64,000 nucleotides of DNA, from the NCBI RefSeq assembly GCF_002105155.1, contig NW_019028982.1, positions 186,001 to 250,000 of the forward strand, read 5' to 3'. Under the pieces are notes generated by a model. It was not told the DNA's origin, did no database searches, and saw nothing but the letters and a program-made list of their open reading frames with translations. The position numbers and the translations under genes are program-made. The DNA comes from Lobosporangium transversale (taxonomy: Eukaryota; Mortierellomycota; Mortierellomycetes; Mortierellales; Mortierellaceae). Positions 34,010-46,714 of the stretch are shown here, one piece after another; position 1 is the first letter of the stretch; every line of letters starts with the position of its first letter.

Positions 34010-35794
34010 CGATCATTTTAAAGTAACCTGGGACCTTACCAAATAAGATGCTTATTATTGGGCATACTTTTGACAAATGAGACTGGGCCAGAGTCCACAG
34101 GCATTTTAATGGAACGAATAAACCTTCCTTCAGCAAAATTCCATTCATCGACTAGCTCGTAGGCAATGAAGTAGCAATAGATCTAGTCAGTCTCACTAAG
34201 TTACATACACTGCCCTATTTTACAAAAAAAGTAGGCTCATTCAGGTCCCGTTTAGCGTTCTTTTTTCTTTTTTCTTTTTTTTTACCTGTTCCGTTGCGTC
34301 TCCCACAATATATTCTATCGCCATCAGCGCTCCAGCATGCAGATAAACACCATGGAGGCACTTTTTCTTGCGGCATTAGTTTTCTAGGGATGGGCGTGGG
34401 ATCTCTCCTGTCCCACAAACAAATTGTACCATCCACACTAGTCGACATCAAAATTGCATCATTGGAGTAGTTTGCTGTAGGGCTTGAAAGATCCATGGTG
34501 GTAGTAGGTACTCCGTTGGGTTGAAAAGAAACCGAGGATATTTGAGAGCCATGCCCATTATAGGTTCGCACAATAGCGCCATTATTCAGGTCCCATTGCT
34601 GGTATTAAAGAAACAAGCGATCAGAAGAACTGCAGTCGTGTTTTGAACGGAAAGCAACGAAACGACTGTTGCTTACCAAAACACTATGATCCCAGGAACC
34701 GCTGATAAAACCTTGTTGATCGGGTGTGAGCTTGATGGCCGAGACTGGTCCTGAATGTTGTCGAAATACATGATGGCAGGTCCCTTCCTCATGTCTTGGA
34801 GTCCAGAGGTTGATAGAACCACTTTCCAGTCCAGATAATGCAAAAATAGCTTCGGAGTGACAATCTAAACTGTAGACAGCTGACATTTTAGATTCTTCTA
34901 GTGGTGAAGCAGCCCTTTGTGGAACTGGTGTCATGCGATCAACCGATCCTTCTCTTTTGATCTCTTTGGTATCTAGATCCATGTCTGTCGAGTTACTTGG
35001 CTCTGTATTAGTAGTAGCTGCGTCTTCTCCAGGCGCTGGATTGGTTTTGTTTGGCTGTTCTTCGTTCTCCCAGTATGAAGTCATTATACCAGCCTACTAA
35101 ATTCAAAATCCAACAGTAAGTGTTGCATTAGATGAAGCTCCTCCCTGTGGTATGAACCATATAACTCAAGGGACAAATATCGCGATCCTGTTTACCTTTG
35201 TAACGGAATCCACTTGTCCATGCCGTTGACCCTGCGTAAGCATTGTTTTACCGTTCATCGACGCAAAAAAGTCATATTTGCGGATGTAACCGTCTTCGGA
35301 TCCCGTGAAAACCCAGCGCATGCATTGTGTTGCTGCCATGCAATATATATTGCATGGATGTACTGCGAGTACCTGAAATAGTTTTGTTGTTGTATGGGTT
35401 TGTTGTATTAGTCGATGTTATTGTATGGAATAAAGTTTGTCAGTACAAGATCGAAGCTTATTGCTTACACATGGCATGATATCGAACGTTTTGCAGTCAA
35501 GGACATTGGGCTGCAGCGTCAATGGTGCACGTGTCCTAGGCCCAGTCCCAGGTATAGACCCATCAGGCTGTGTCTCGGGAGGGTGAGTAACAGCGGAATC
35601 TGATATTGTTATAGAGATGTTAAACGAATGATCAAAAACTTGAAATTGGCCAATGCATAACTTGACTTTTGAACAAGACTGTCGTCACTTGTTTTTTAAG
35701 TACCATCCTCTACATCTCCTCGTTCTGATCCATCCTCAGTCCTGTTTTCCTCGTTATTATTGAATTCATCTTCACTTTCATGTTCTGAGTCCAT
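33638..35794 (-). CDS. SPT8: SAGA complex subunit Spt8 (WD40 protein)
   Basis: WD-repeat subunit of the SAGA coactivator that helps deliver TBP. Eight exons join in phase: 35704-35794, 35469-35599, 35196-35372, 34677-35093, 34286-34598, 34040-34151, 33831-33943 and 33638-33744, giving 486 aa. The N-terminus is very acidic (MDSEHESEDEFNNNEEN). The repeats include CMRWVFTGSEDGYIRKYDF, ALSGLESGSINLWTPRHEEG, HSGPVSAIKLTPDQQGFISG, TSVDGTICLWDRRDP and ASQDNIRLWNT. The region KTMLTQGQRHGQVDSVTKAG and the order of repeats fit Spt8 rather than a generic WD40 protein. The first donor (gtactt) is weak but the join is in phase. It is convergent with INCENP (257 bp apart). Confidence 0.88.
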
Positions 35795-36842
35795 TTTCCC
35801 GGCTGCTTTTTGTGGTCAAGAAAAAATCCCCTCTTTAATTCTAATACAAGATTAATGATAGCCGCGTCTCATTTTGGTTCTTCAGCCACTATGCACGTGT
35901 ATACTCCAAATCGAGCTTTACTCTAATTCAACTGGACTGGCCTGTGTACCGATGTGCATGCACAATAAAGGTCTTTTTTCTTTCACTCTCCTCTGTCTTC
36001 CAGAAATCCCATCATTGATTTTTCACTCCTGCTCTGTCAATCTATCTCGGCCAATGCACGTTTATTTACAGCTAAAGGCTAAGAATGAGGATCTCCATAT
36101 CAACCTGAGTTAATGGCTTTAAATGGTCGACACACAAAAGATGACACTGAGTCATAGATCAAACATTATCCAAACCTCAAGCCCCAATGTCATCGTCAAC
36201 TGTTTATATCTCAAGGCGCTCGCCACTTCCTATGGTTTCCTGTCCAGTTAGAAGAGAGGGATCTTTTGTTCAAGAACCAACGAATCCCAAAAATCCAATT
36301 CCGAGACGCAGCGAAATTATACAAACAGGGTTACGCGCCTAGGTTCATAGGCAGCACGAGATGATCCGGTCGCTTGTGCAAAGAATTGTTATAAAAGTTG
36401 AAGATGCACGTGCAACGCGCGCGCGGGCAGTTTTTAAAAACTTAGCAGTGGTACTAGATACTGATAAAAGTATGCTAAGGATTTCGTATGTGTATTCTGT
36501 GTCCAAATGGAAACAAAGTCACTAATGTTCAATATACTTTCTTATATCGCTGTCTGTTGCTTTTGGGAGCCAATTGTGTGAGATAGTTGTGGAAGAGACC
36601 ATCTGAGTGGTCTACTCTGCGACCACATGGATAGTGGCGTATTTCCAGAGATATGCGTATTACGCTATAAAACAAACGAAGGCAGTCAGTAAAATGACCC
36701 CAACGGTTAATTTAACGCGTTCTAGGAATGTTTCTTTTTTTGGTAGAGATTTCACTCTCACGGTGCGCCCTTTTCCCCTTTTTTTCTTTTACTTTCATTT
36801 CATTTCTTTCATTTCATCGTTTAACCAGCGCATCGCAGCATC
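35795..36842. other. Divergent promoter region, Spt8 / S9 peptidase
   Basis: About 1 kb between divergent genes. Less homopolymer-rich than other spacers. It contains a GCGCGCGCG stretch (36417-36426) and no supported coding frame. Confidence 0.6.
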
Positions 36843-38055
36843 ATGGCGCCAACAATCGCCCCTTTCGGTAAGCATCTATAATAACTTCAACATTTGGATT
36901 TCCTGATCGTTTTTTTTTTTTTTTGTTACCATATCATAGACAGCTAAAAACCTATTCATGTTATCGTGTTAGGTGAGTGGAAGTCTCCTATTGACGTCGA
37001 CTTCATCACCTCGTCCACCGTCACCATCTCGAATCTTCGTAAGAATGAGCTCACAGGTGATCTCTTCTGGAACGAGCTTAGTGGAAAAACCAATGGTCGC
37101 ACAACTATTATGACTCGTGGTGCAGATGGAACTGATAAGGAACTCACTCCGGAGCCATTCCACTCTCGCAATCATGTTCATGAGTACGGAGGTGGCGTGT
37201 TCACACTCGGAAGCGATTTCCTTATTTCAAGCAACGATGCGGATAGCCGCCTATACAAAATAGACATCGTCACCAGGAGAGCAGAACCCTTAACACCTGA
37301 AAACAAAGCTTGGAGATACGCCGACATTGCGATCCATCCTTCCGAAAAGTTCTTAATCTGCGTCCGCGAGGATCACACTATTGATACGCCCCAAACCGTT
37401 GTAAACACATTGGTTGTTGTCAAACTCGATGCTCAGGAGCCTAATGTTCATGTCTTGGTTGAAGGCGCTGACTTTTACTCCAGTCCTCGCTTTAACCCTG
37501 CCAACCCTAATGAGTTCGCTTACTATTCGTGGAATCATCCTTTTATGACTTGGGATCACACTCAACTGTATTACGGTTACCTCAATATTTTGGACGCAGG
37601 CGTTAGTGTCGAGTCACAAACCCTCTTGGCCGGTGCGGACAAAGCTCATGAGGAGAGCGCAAACCAGCCTCGATTTGCTTCGGATGGTACACTCTACTTT
37701 GTCAGCGACAAAACAGGCTTTTGGAACTTGTACAGTTACAGACCAGGCAAAGAAGTCGAACTAGTACTTCAGGAGCCTGTCAAGGCTGAATTTCAAGGTA
37801 AAAGACTTATTGCGTATGCTTTGTATATTATATCGGCTATGATCTCTTCCATTAACATACAGCGTACTCATTTTATTATTAGGCCCTGCTTGGACGTTTG
37901 GTGCACGATCGTTCTACCCGTTGAAGTCAGACCCATCAAAGATCGCCTGCACTTATATCAAGAATGGTAACTAATGTCTCATTTGATAGTGTTTTCTTTT
38001 TTCTGGTCATGACCAACTCTCTGGAAGATACCACCATCTTTAACTTGTTTATGTC

Positions 38056-38086
<31 letters not shown>

Positions 38087-39266
38087 TATTAGGTCTATAT
38101 TATTTGGCTATTGCTGACGCCCTTGCGAAGACACTCAAAGATATCCCCACAGAATTTCAGGTCATCAACTCCGTTTATGCCACTACTGAGGGCCAAGATG
38201 ATGCCCTTATTTTGAGTGTTGGAAGCTACAATATCCCTGAGCAAGTTATAAGTTATAACTTAAGGACCAACACGTATAATGTTTTGATGAAGTCAAGTAC
38301 TGTTGAAGTTCCACAAGGATGGATCTCAAAGCCTGAGCCCCTGACATTTAAAACTACTGGAGGTCTCGGTAAGGGACATTTAAAATAGATGAGTAATAGT
38401 CTTTAAAGAATAAGTAACACTAGACGCTCATAATATATACTCCATTTTTTCTGGCCAACGTGGTGATAGAGGCGTATGCTTTGTATTACCCACCGACGAA
38501 TATCGATTATATCGCTCCGGAAGGGACTCTCCCACCGCTCAGAGTGCTGTCGCATGGTGGCCCTAGTACGGCCTTTGCTTCTAACTTGAACTGGAGCATT
38601 AATTACTTTACATCCCGTGGTTTCGGCTGTGTTGCAGTCAATTATGGAGGATCCACTAGTTATGGCCGCGAATTCCGCGACAGACTCCGGGGACAATGGG
38701 GAGTAGTTGATGTGGATGATTGTTGTGCTGCGGCGCGATGCCTTGTAGAAAGAGGCCTTGTGGATCCAAAGAAGCTGGCGATTGTAGGAGGTAGCGCTGG
38801 TGGTTATACAACATTAGCATGTCTGGCATTTAGAGACGTATTCCAGGCTGGAGTTAGTCATTATGGCATTGGAGATTTGGAAACATTGGTCAAGGACACA
38901 CATAAGTTTGAGTTGCTCTACCCAGAGAGCCTGATTGGTCCATATCCTGCAGCACAGAATCTGTATCGGGAAAGATCACCCCTTCACTCTGCTGATAAAA
39001 TCACTTGCCCCTGTGCATTCTTTCAGGGCGCTGAAGATAAAGTCGTACCGCCCAATCAGGCGGAGCTGATGGTCAATGCGCTGAAGCAGCGTGATCTACC
39101 TGTGGCCTATGTTCTCTTCGAAGGCGAGGGGCATGGCTTCCGTATCCCCAAGAATGTTAAGGCAGCTCTCCAAGGAGAGGTTTCATTCCTAGGTCGCATT
39201 TTTGGTTTTAAGCCCTTTGATGCTGTTCAGGTTGATATAAGCAACGAGGATGCCATTTGCAAGTGA
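36843..39266 (+). CDS. S9 (prolyl oligopeptidase family) serine peptidase
   Basis: Serine peptidase with a beta-propeller followed by an alpha/beta hydrolase domain, related to acylaminoacyl- and dipeptidyl-peptidases (S9C). Exons 36843-36867 (25 nt), 36973-37797, 37883-37966, 38093-38368 and 38470-39266 join in phase, giving 668 aa. Propeller-type repeats fill about residues 10-390 (TPEPFHSRNHVHEYGGGVF, NQPRFASDGTLYFVSDKTG). The hydrolase domain has the oxyanion segment SHGGPST, nucleophile S512 in GGSAGGYTT, D593 in GAEDKVVPP and H625 in GEGHGFR. There is no signal peptide or membrane segment, so it is probably cytosolic. The short first exon (MAPTIAPF) is supported by its donor gtaagc and the phase. 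Confidence 0.93.
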
Positions 39267-39965
39267 CCGGTTTACAATGCATAATATGAGGTCTAGAATC
39301 CTATAGTTCGCCACAATAAAGATAAACTAGGGAAAGGAAAGCAACTTTGAGCGCAAAGTATGAGATACAAACAGGAAAGCAGCCATCGATTGTCAAAGGG
39401 AAGGGTTGTAATGCGGTGACAAGACGAAAAGAGGATGATGTGATTTTTTTTTTCCTTTTTGAAGATAAAACACATTTTTCTTTTAACAGTCTGGCTGGCT
39501 AGTGCGATCGCGAAGATATCATTTGTGCTTCATCTGGAAGCGAGCTTCTTCCTTTTATTGGGTGTTCATGTTCGCAATGCTCTACCTAAAAAAAAAAAAA
39601 AAAAATTCATGCTATGCATCCTCTTGGTAGAGTTACTAGGGAGCAGCTGCATAGAGCTATTTTGAAAATATCCGTGTTGTCAGTCCCTTTCTCATGAGGC
39701 AAAATATTCACTATTTTTTATCCTGCGTATGTATGTTCTGGATGCTGTCTCCCTGTGCTTCCGAGCCCATTCCTTCTTCCTCTTTGCGCGTCAAAACCAA
39801 ACAAGGCATGTTCTTTTCCACATTTAAGGAAAATAAAAAAATAAATAAAAAAAGCTGAGTAATGCCTCTTATCCCCTTGAATATCAGGTTTCTTACGGTC
39901 ATGCATTCAAACGAGCCTTCCTCGATTGTAAACAGATGCCATTGGTACCCATCCCCTTTTCCTTT

Positions 39966-39996
<31 letters not shown>

Positions 39997-40940
39997 GCAC
40001 TAAACGGCGTTTACAATGAAAATAGAGAAACAAAGGGTTTCTTTTTAGTGGTCATCAGAAGGACACCATGCTTCAACTATGGACTCTGGTTCGTAACAAT
40101 AACGCTGTACATTTATATTTTTGAGAAAGAGCAAAGAAAACGAAAAAAATAAAAAACGGGGGCAGTTTCGTGCCTTTATTGAGAGCCAACAGAGCATGCA
40201 ACAAGTGATGGAGGCGCCAAAAACTGGTTTTCATATCCAATGCTCGATCGACTGAATAATGGTTACTAGCCCAAGCCTCTTCTTTCTAGTTAAGATGTAT
40301 CAATGGCGTGGACTTTTTAGACTCTAACGACTCTATCTTCCCCTTCACTCTCCTAGCTTCATACTCGCTCTCTCACTCTCAACATCGCCCTCACTCTCAC
40401 CCTCACCCTCATTCTCACCCTTTCCCTTACCATTACTCTTAGTCTGCCACACTCACCTGCACTATCACTAATATTCATACCCTACTCACTTTGAATCCCC
40501 TTCTCTATCTATCTGGCACCTCTTCCTTCTTTTTTGGGGGGTTGTCGATCTGTGGGCACTTCCCATCATAACTTTGTGACATATCTTTCAACGTCTCAAG
40601 GTATCTAGACCTACAAAGTCATTTGTGTACCACAGAATCACAACAGAAATTACTGTCAAACCCATTGTTTCATATTAATCAACTTTAACCGACACAAGAT
40701 CAATCACCATCACATTGAAAGGCTTTCCCCCGTTTAGGTCAACAGTGAACAGAGACTGGACTGTTGAACAACATTGAGGGAAACCCCTTTTAGTTATAAG
40801 CCTTACGAACAAGTACCAACAAAGCAATGTGTTCTTATTAAACTATTAACATTTGCATTATTAGCTGTCTTATCTTGTTCAGAATCACTAGCGCTTTATC
40901 TTTTCCTTTCTTTTCCCTTTAAGCGCATACGTTCCCTATA
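39267..40940. other. Intergenic region / promoter of the RGS gene
   Basis: 1.7 kb. It contains A and T runs (39589-39605, 39971-39996) and a CT-rich imperfect repeat of the CTCACCCTCA type (40380-40440). Open frames are short and biased. I see no gene in it. Confidence 0.6.
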
Positions 40941-43862
40941 ATGAGAACTACGACTTCAGGTCGCCCTTTCGCAAAGGTGAGCCCTTGTCAATTACACTAT
41001 GATATGAAAAGGCGACTCTCATAGTCGTAGCGAGCCATGCACCTTAAAGGTTATTGTGCTTTCAACACAAAATGACTACATTTGACTCTATAAAAGCACA
41101 AAGCTGTTATTAGTACAGACGTCAGTTTATTCCTCTCGGCCTTGAAGTTACGGGATGTAATGCTTTTGTGGAGCAATAAAAAAAAATCCTTTTAGTCCCT
41201 AAGACGTCGATCGCGCTTTGACAAAATCGAGTATAAATTCCGAAGTTTAACTTACATTCCACCAAGACAAAAAAAATAAACAATGATGATATGACAAGAG
41301 CAAATAACAACATTAATGGCGCCCAGCAGCGATAGCATTGTGGATTTTTTTTTTTTTAACTTTTGTTGTAGACAGAATACTTCTGATATTCTATCCTTCT
41401 ACTCTTATACATTGCGTGCATCTGATTGCTACTTCTGCAAATACGTTCGGAATCCATCTGATTTTTATTTTTATTTTATTTTTTTTGGTTGTTTTAAAAC
41501 TACCTTAGGACATGTTTGATTTTTTCTCAACATTGATGTTATCATTACCGATCGAAAATAACAAAATCCGATTCAAGAATTATCCCAATAGCTTCTGGGC
41601 CGAGAAAGCTGTTACGAACCTTGGAGATCTCCAATTCATAAAGTCGAGCCGAGATGCTGATCCTAACGATCCAACAAGGATCATCACTCATGTAGTGAGG
41701 ACTCATTTTTCATTTACCAGAGATATGGCCAAAAATCTATGCCAGGCATTTATGGATGCTTACCTGTTCGAAAGCGCAACAGACTCTTCCAAGAGAGAGT
41801 TCCAGAACAAAGGGCTCTGCCATATCACTCCAAAGGGAGCTCACCTTCTGGCAAAGTTTATTTATCGTAACAAGCTGCCGCCCGAGGAAAGTCGACATAT
41901 TACAGCCAATGCTACAACATCCCTACTGTACCTGGGACGCGCTGATGATGAAGATAGACTTCTTCTGACGAAAGAGCATGTCGAAAGTATTTTCAAGCGG
42001 TTTGCAGGATCAGAGCCTAGTATGAGGAAGAGGAATGCTTCAGGTATTCCAAATGCGAACCCAGCCGTGTCAAGTGCAAATGGGCACGACCAAGCGCCAC
42101 CTGACGACAATATTTGCCACGGGGTTGATGTCAGGGATCAGCAATACAAAGAAGTCGTATATAAAGATATGTTTTTTGGGAAGGCAGCCGTCGAATGGCT
42201 CCTAGAACATACGACAGTGATCAGTAAAGAGGAAGCTATTTGCATCTGTCAGGAAATGGTTGCCGCAGGATATATTGAGCAGGTTGGCAAGGAGTTTAGT
42301 ACTGGTCCTTCACTTTTTAAAGCCTGCGGCTCTGCGCTCTACCACTTTACAAGAATTGGAAGGGCACTTGCAGGATGGGGGGGCACAGAGGATGGAAACA
42401 GTGTCCATAATGACTGGATGGACGGTAAGATGATAAAGAAAAAGAATATCATTTTGATACAGTCTGTGTGAAGAAATAAAACTAATGTATCCTCTATCCT
42501 TGAACGCCACTTGCATTTATAGAGAGAGACACTGTCGGCCCAAAGCTGGAGCATAAGAACCCAGAAGCAAACCTTTTATCAGTACAGTTCAATCTCATGT
42601 CCAATGACCTTGCTCATTTGCCCATATCAATTACTCGGCTCCAACGCAGATCCATAGACGAAAATAGCCAGTCTAGCTTCCAGAACAGCGATGAAGCTCC
42701 CAGTATGAGCGAGGGATCGGAGGGGATAGTAGGTCCTTGTTCAGCCCGTCGGCTTTCCCAAATCCTGGGTGACTCAGCCTTTCAGGCCACTTTTTCAGAA
42801 AGTAACAGCTCCAGGTCATCCTACGCCTCATCTTCCTCAGGAAGGGAGCCTGTCGGGGTCAGTACAAGGAGAAGCATCCGTCTCCTACCATCTACAGGCA
42901 CTTCTCAGTTGACATCTAATACCAGTCGCCTTTACGGAATCATGTCTGACGCAACGGTCCGAGATCTCTTCAATAGTTTCCTAAAGCAGCATTTTTGTGA
43001 GGAAAATTTATCTTTCTATCTAGATGTTCTAGATTATAAAACCAAGTTTAGAGTGCTAATCGATTCTGCGGAGGCCTATGGCCAGCTTGCATCAGAACAG
43101 GAGCCGAGCCAATCCCATCCACCTTCCCTTCGTGCACTCGAGAAGCAAATTTGCACGCAAGCATTTTCCATTTATGAGACATACCTCGCTCCAGGAGCTG
43201 CTCGAGAAGTCAACCTGCCCCATCAAATGCGTCAAGACATTACTGCTTACATGCAGGCTGTAGTTAGAAACATGGGTATGTCAGATGTTCGCAATAATGA
43301 TGGCATTAGCAATGGAGATAGTAGTAGTGGCATCAAAGCTGCGCCTGAGTCCGCATCTACACCCATATCGGGGTCTATGCCTACACCTACACCAGGGTCC
43401 GCGTCTGCGCCTACACTGACACTTACACCTACGCTTGAGTCTGCACCTGCACCTACGCCTACGCCATCATCGCTCTCTTCCTTGCCTACGCTTACAGAGG
43501 CCAGCCAAAGCAGCAAGGTTAAAAGCCAGGAACTCATTCATATTGCCCTCTTTGATATTATCCATGATCATATCTTTCGACTCATGTCAACAGACTCCGT
43601 ACCTAAATTTATTAAGACTGATAAATATCTAGCAGTGGTCATGAAAAAGCATAAACAGCGAAAGAATACAACCAATACCATCCATCCTAATATGGTAGCA
43701 AGTCTGAGCGCAGCAAGTCAAAGCATACATGAAGAGGTGGGACCCACGGATGACACAAGCAATTCCAATAATAGTGGAGGCAATGAGCAATACAGCTGTA
43801 CTCTTCCTACCCCAGAATCTAGTTGTAACGAAGACGAGAGTAGAGTGACAGAGACATTCTAA
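40941..43862 (+). CDS. DEP- and RGS-domain regulator of G-protein signalling (Sst2/FlbA type)
   Basis: GTPase-activating protein for heterotrimeric G-alpha, damping pheromone or growth signalling. Exons 40941-40976, 41509-42424 and 42523-43862 join in phase, giving 763 aa. The 12-codon first exon MRTTTSGRPFAK joins DMFDFFSTLMLSLPI, the usual N-terminus of fungal FlbA/Sst2 proteins. A DEP-like fungal region (about 15-140) is followed by a clear DEP domain (about 215-305: YKDMFFGKAAVEWLLEHT, ALYHFTRIGRALAGW). The RGS domain begins near residue 454 (VRDLFNSFLKQHFCEENLSF) and ends with HIALFDIIHDHIFRLM, DSVPKFIKTDKYL. A Thr/Pro/Ala-Ser repeat insertion (PTPTPGSASAPTLTLTPT and on) splits the RGS domain. 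The 3' end converges on the F-box gene. Confidence 0.9.
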
Positions 43863-44037
43863 AATGTAACATTCTCCTTGCGACACTAAGGGTTTTTTTA
43901 TTTATGTTTTTTATTCGAACGATCGAATTTTGAACATACCATCCAGCATGTAATAAGAAAACCATATTCATAGTGATCGTCGTCGTTTCTGTTTTAGAAC
44001 ACGGGCTTTATAAATATTTCATTTTGTTTGTATAAAG

Positions 44038-45644
44038 TTAGACGATTGAGGCCCTTGCGTAATGAACCTTGTTCAAACAAAGTTCTCTGAGAAGGGTGAG
44101 TAGGCTTACTTGTGGGAGAAGCTTCTGCCTAAACTCAGATCCAAAATGCCAAAGCTCATCGCCCATGGTGCTTTGAAATGGAGTAACTGGTACTGAAGGG
44201 CCAACTCCATGAGCTGAAGCCACTACCCCTGCTGTCGTCGCTTTGGGGCTTACGGCTGAAGCGAATGAAGTGTTTGTCTTGGGCTGTACATACCATCCGT
44301 AGTCTCTAAACGTGAATGATGATTTGGTCGATTTCCTACTGTCCTGTTGGTGCTTCGCTAATGGTGGAAATGAGATTTGGCCTAATGAAAGCACTTCCAG
44401 CCCGAGGCACACCCATGGGGAAGCAAAGAGCTCAAGTGCCGCATTCATATCAATCATATTCTCAGCACTAGATAGTCGGAATACTCTGAGATGACTACAG
44501 GTACTCAGAATTCTGGCAGAGTTGCAGATATCCATAAACTGTAGTGAATCTGCGCTTGCCTTTCCATCTCCTATTTGTATGTTTGCAGGGACAACCCCTG
44601 TCCCGCCCCCCCATCATGAGGGTACTGATGTTGGATCTTACGACGAATGCACAAGTCAACTGCAGCCAAAAACTCAAACTGACCAAGCAACGATGTTGTC
44701 AACATGTGGTCGAGGCAATATAATTCTGCAGCAAAACGCTCCAAATGATCGGTACTTTGAACCAAAGCCGCGTATTCAAAGTCTTTAAGTGTGTTGAAAC
44801 TGTTAGATCCGAAGCAGTATGCTGCTGAGAATTGGATGGAACATACATCCGGGCAGCAACATCTAATCCTTGAGCTGAGCGCTACGAGATCCCGTGCTTG
44901 CTCCGGGATCCATGTACTCAAAAAAGATATTCGCTTCAAACCAGGACAGTATCGGACAAGCTCAAATAGGCCCTGGCTTTTTTCCGGAATAAAGCCCAGA
45001 CTGATCTCCTCCAACGCAAACAGGATCAGCATACCGTCCAGATCTTGTACGCCATCAACAAAGCTTAGACTCAGTCGTAGCAGCCTTGGACTGGCATTGA
45101 GGATCAAAGCGAGTTGGCGGCCACTGATATTCCAGTTTGAGAGGCACAGGTCTCGAAGATTGGCTAGTGAGGTGAGCGCACTGAATTCATTATCCAGGAG
45201 AGGATGTCCGAACCCAGTCCAAGTTAGATGATGCAATCCCGGGTTGGCAAACATGAAAGGAACAGCCCATTTATGCTGTTGTGAAATGATGAGCTGACGC
45301 AAATTAGTGGCAAAAAATGGACCCGGGTGATAATGCCTAAACTGATCTCTGAATGACCGAAAGAAGACGCTGTTGGCTTGCAGCACCTCGGGCGACACAT
45401 ATCGCATCAATGCGCCATCGTATGATCCCCAGAGGATTGGAAGTAAAATGCGCCTCCATGTACGGGAGACAGCTGTACAAGCCAAAAGATCTTTGGGCAT
45501 AAAGACGGCCGTAGTGCTGATGGTGGTCAGGTTGAAAGGGTCGGAGTAGGCTCTTTTTTGACAGAGTGGAATCTGTTGTCCGACTATGGCAATAATCTCT
45601 GGAATCTCCAAGGGATTAAGCCCTGGAGTAATGAAGTCTGGCAT
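44038..45644 (-). pseudogene. F-box/LRR-like gene, apparently frameshifted
   Basis: Frame 1 runs from the probable start MPDFITPGLNPLEIPEII (45644) to 44571, and a second frame continues to 44038. The first part has an F-box-like segment (LNPLEIPEIIAIVGQ, then LLACTAVSRTWRRILLPILW) and leucine-rich units (LRQLIIS, LANLRDLCLSNW, LLRLSLSFVDG). At a run of seven G (minus strand; 44606-44612) frame 1 goes on to a stop after 12 codons. One extra G would continue it as GTGVVPANIQIGDGKASADSL into the second frame (DICNSARILSTCSHLRVFRL and on), also leucine-rich. No intron longer than 30 nt explains the switch. It is either a real frameshift or a homopolymer base-call error. Upstream of the chosen start the frame is open to 45881 through a hydrophobic stretch I take as noncoding. 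Confidence 0.7.
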
Positions 45645-46714
45645 AGTCGGAATAAAATCGGAATCCTTGATGAAATGAATGGTTGTAGTCTGGGCAGCGA
45701 GTGAGATTGGGGAGCAGAGATGTTTTGGAGAGTTACGGTACGGCACAATAGCAGTATAGTACCCGTCACAAGGAAGGATAGGGAAGAGCAAGTAAATAGC
45801 AATGACAATGAAGGACAAGAGTATCCAGAAGAAAAAAGAAAAAAAAAGGTGATGGCGTGGCAATGTAGCGTCTACGGTCAAGCTTGTGTAGATATATTGA
45901 GGATCGAATACATGAATAGAAAAGGATGAAGTGAAGCAAAGGTGAGAGGCAGAGAAAAATGAAGGTAGTGCCTATTTATGAATGTTTGGGGCAAAGAAGA
46001 AAAGTGCCAAGAATAAGAGGACAGAAATAGTGAGGAAGGGCAAAGGAAGGTTTATCAACATTGAATGGCTATCATTTTCACCGTATGTTTGTCATAATGA
46101 GCAACAGCCACTTTACTGGCAACAGACGATCAAAGCTGTAAAGAGTAAATAAAGCAAGCAGGAGTGGCTACTGACCAATGCATGAATGGTGAAACTTGAG
46201 CTGATTAAGTATCCTTGCTCCACTCACTCGCCTCACTAATCGTATAAAATGCAGTTCTCAGTAAGGCTGCCTTGTACGGGCTTGGTTTCTTTCTACTCAT
46301 CACGCAAAGATACCGTTGTTTAGTTGCTCTGTGTCAGTTCGCAGCCAGCAATCCAGGTAATCTGAGTGTCAGATAAAATCTTCTCGGAGAAACCAGTTAT
46401 TGCAAACTGCTTGCTTGTTTGCTCAAAAAAAAAAAAAAAGAAAAAAAAATGCATGTTCTCTCCAAATTTTTTCTCATTTAGTTGCCAGATCCTTTACGTG
46501 AAATATTACTTTTGAGTGAATGTCAATGAGTTACCACGAACAACAGAGGAACAAAACAGACATTTTTGTGTTCGCAAATTCATGTTTTAAATAGTGAGTT
46601 TGTCCGGTCAAATTTTTTTTAAGATTCATCCAATCAAGAAAAAAAAACTCTATTTATATATTACAAGTAAAGGAGGTCATTTCTAAAAGAAGGAAAATAG
46701 GATCATCTTTTTTT
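45645..46714. other. Intergenic region between F-box-like gene and KH-repeat gene
   Basis: 1.1 kb spanning the 5' flank of the F-box-like gene and the 3' flank of the KH protein gene. A-rich runs near 46423-46449. No supported coding frame. Confidence 0.6.

Noticed and set aside
44571..44620. Intron to explain the frame switch in the F-box-like gene
   Set aside because: All GT-AG pairs that restore the frame are about 25-31 nt, too short for host genes, so a frameshift at G7 is more likely.
45645..45881. N-terminal extension of the second F-box-like gene with a hydrophobic, membrane-like segment
   Set aside because: The segment is read from a low-complexity T-rich promoter region; the F-box-like part begins naturally at the Met at 45644.
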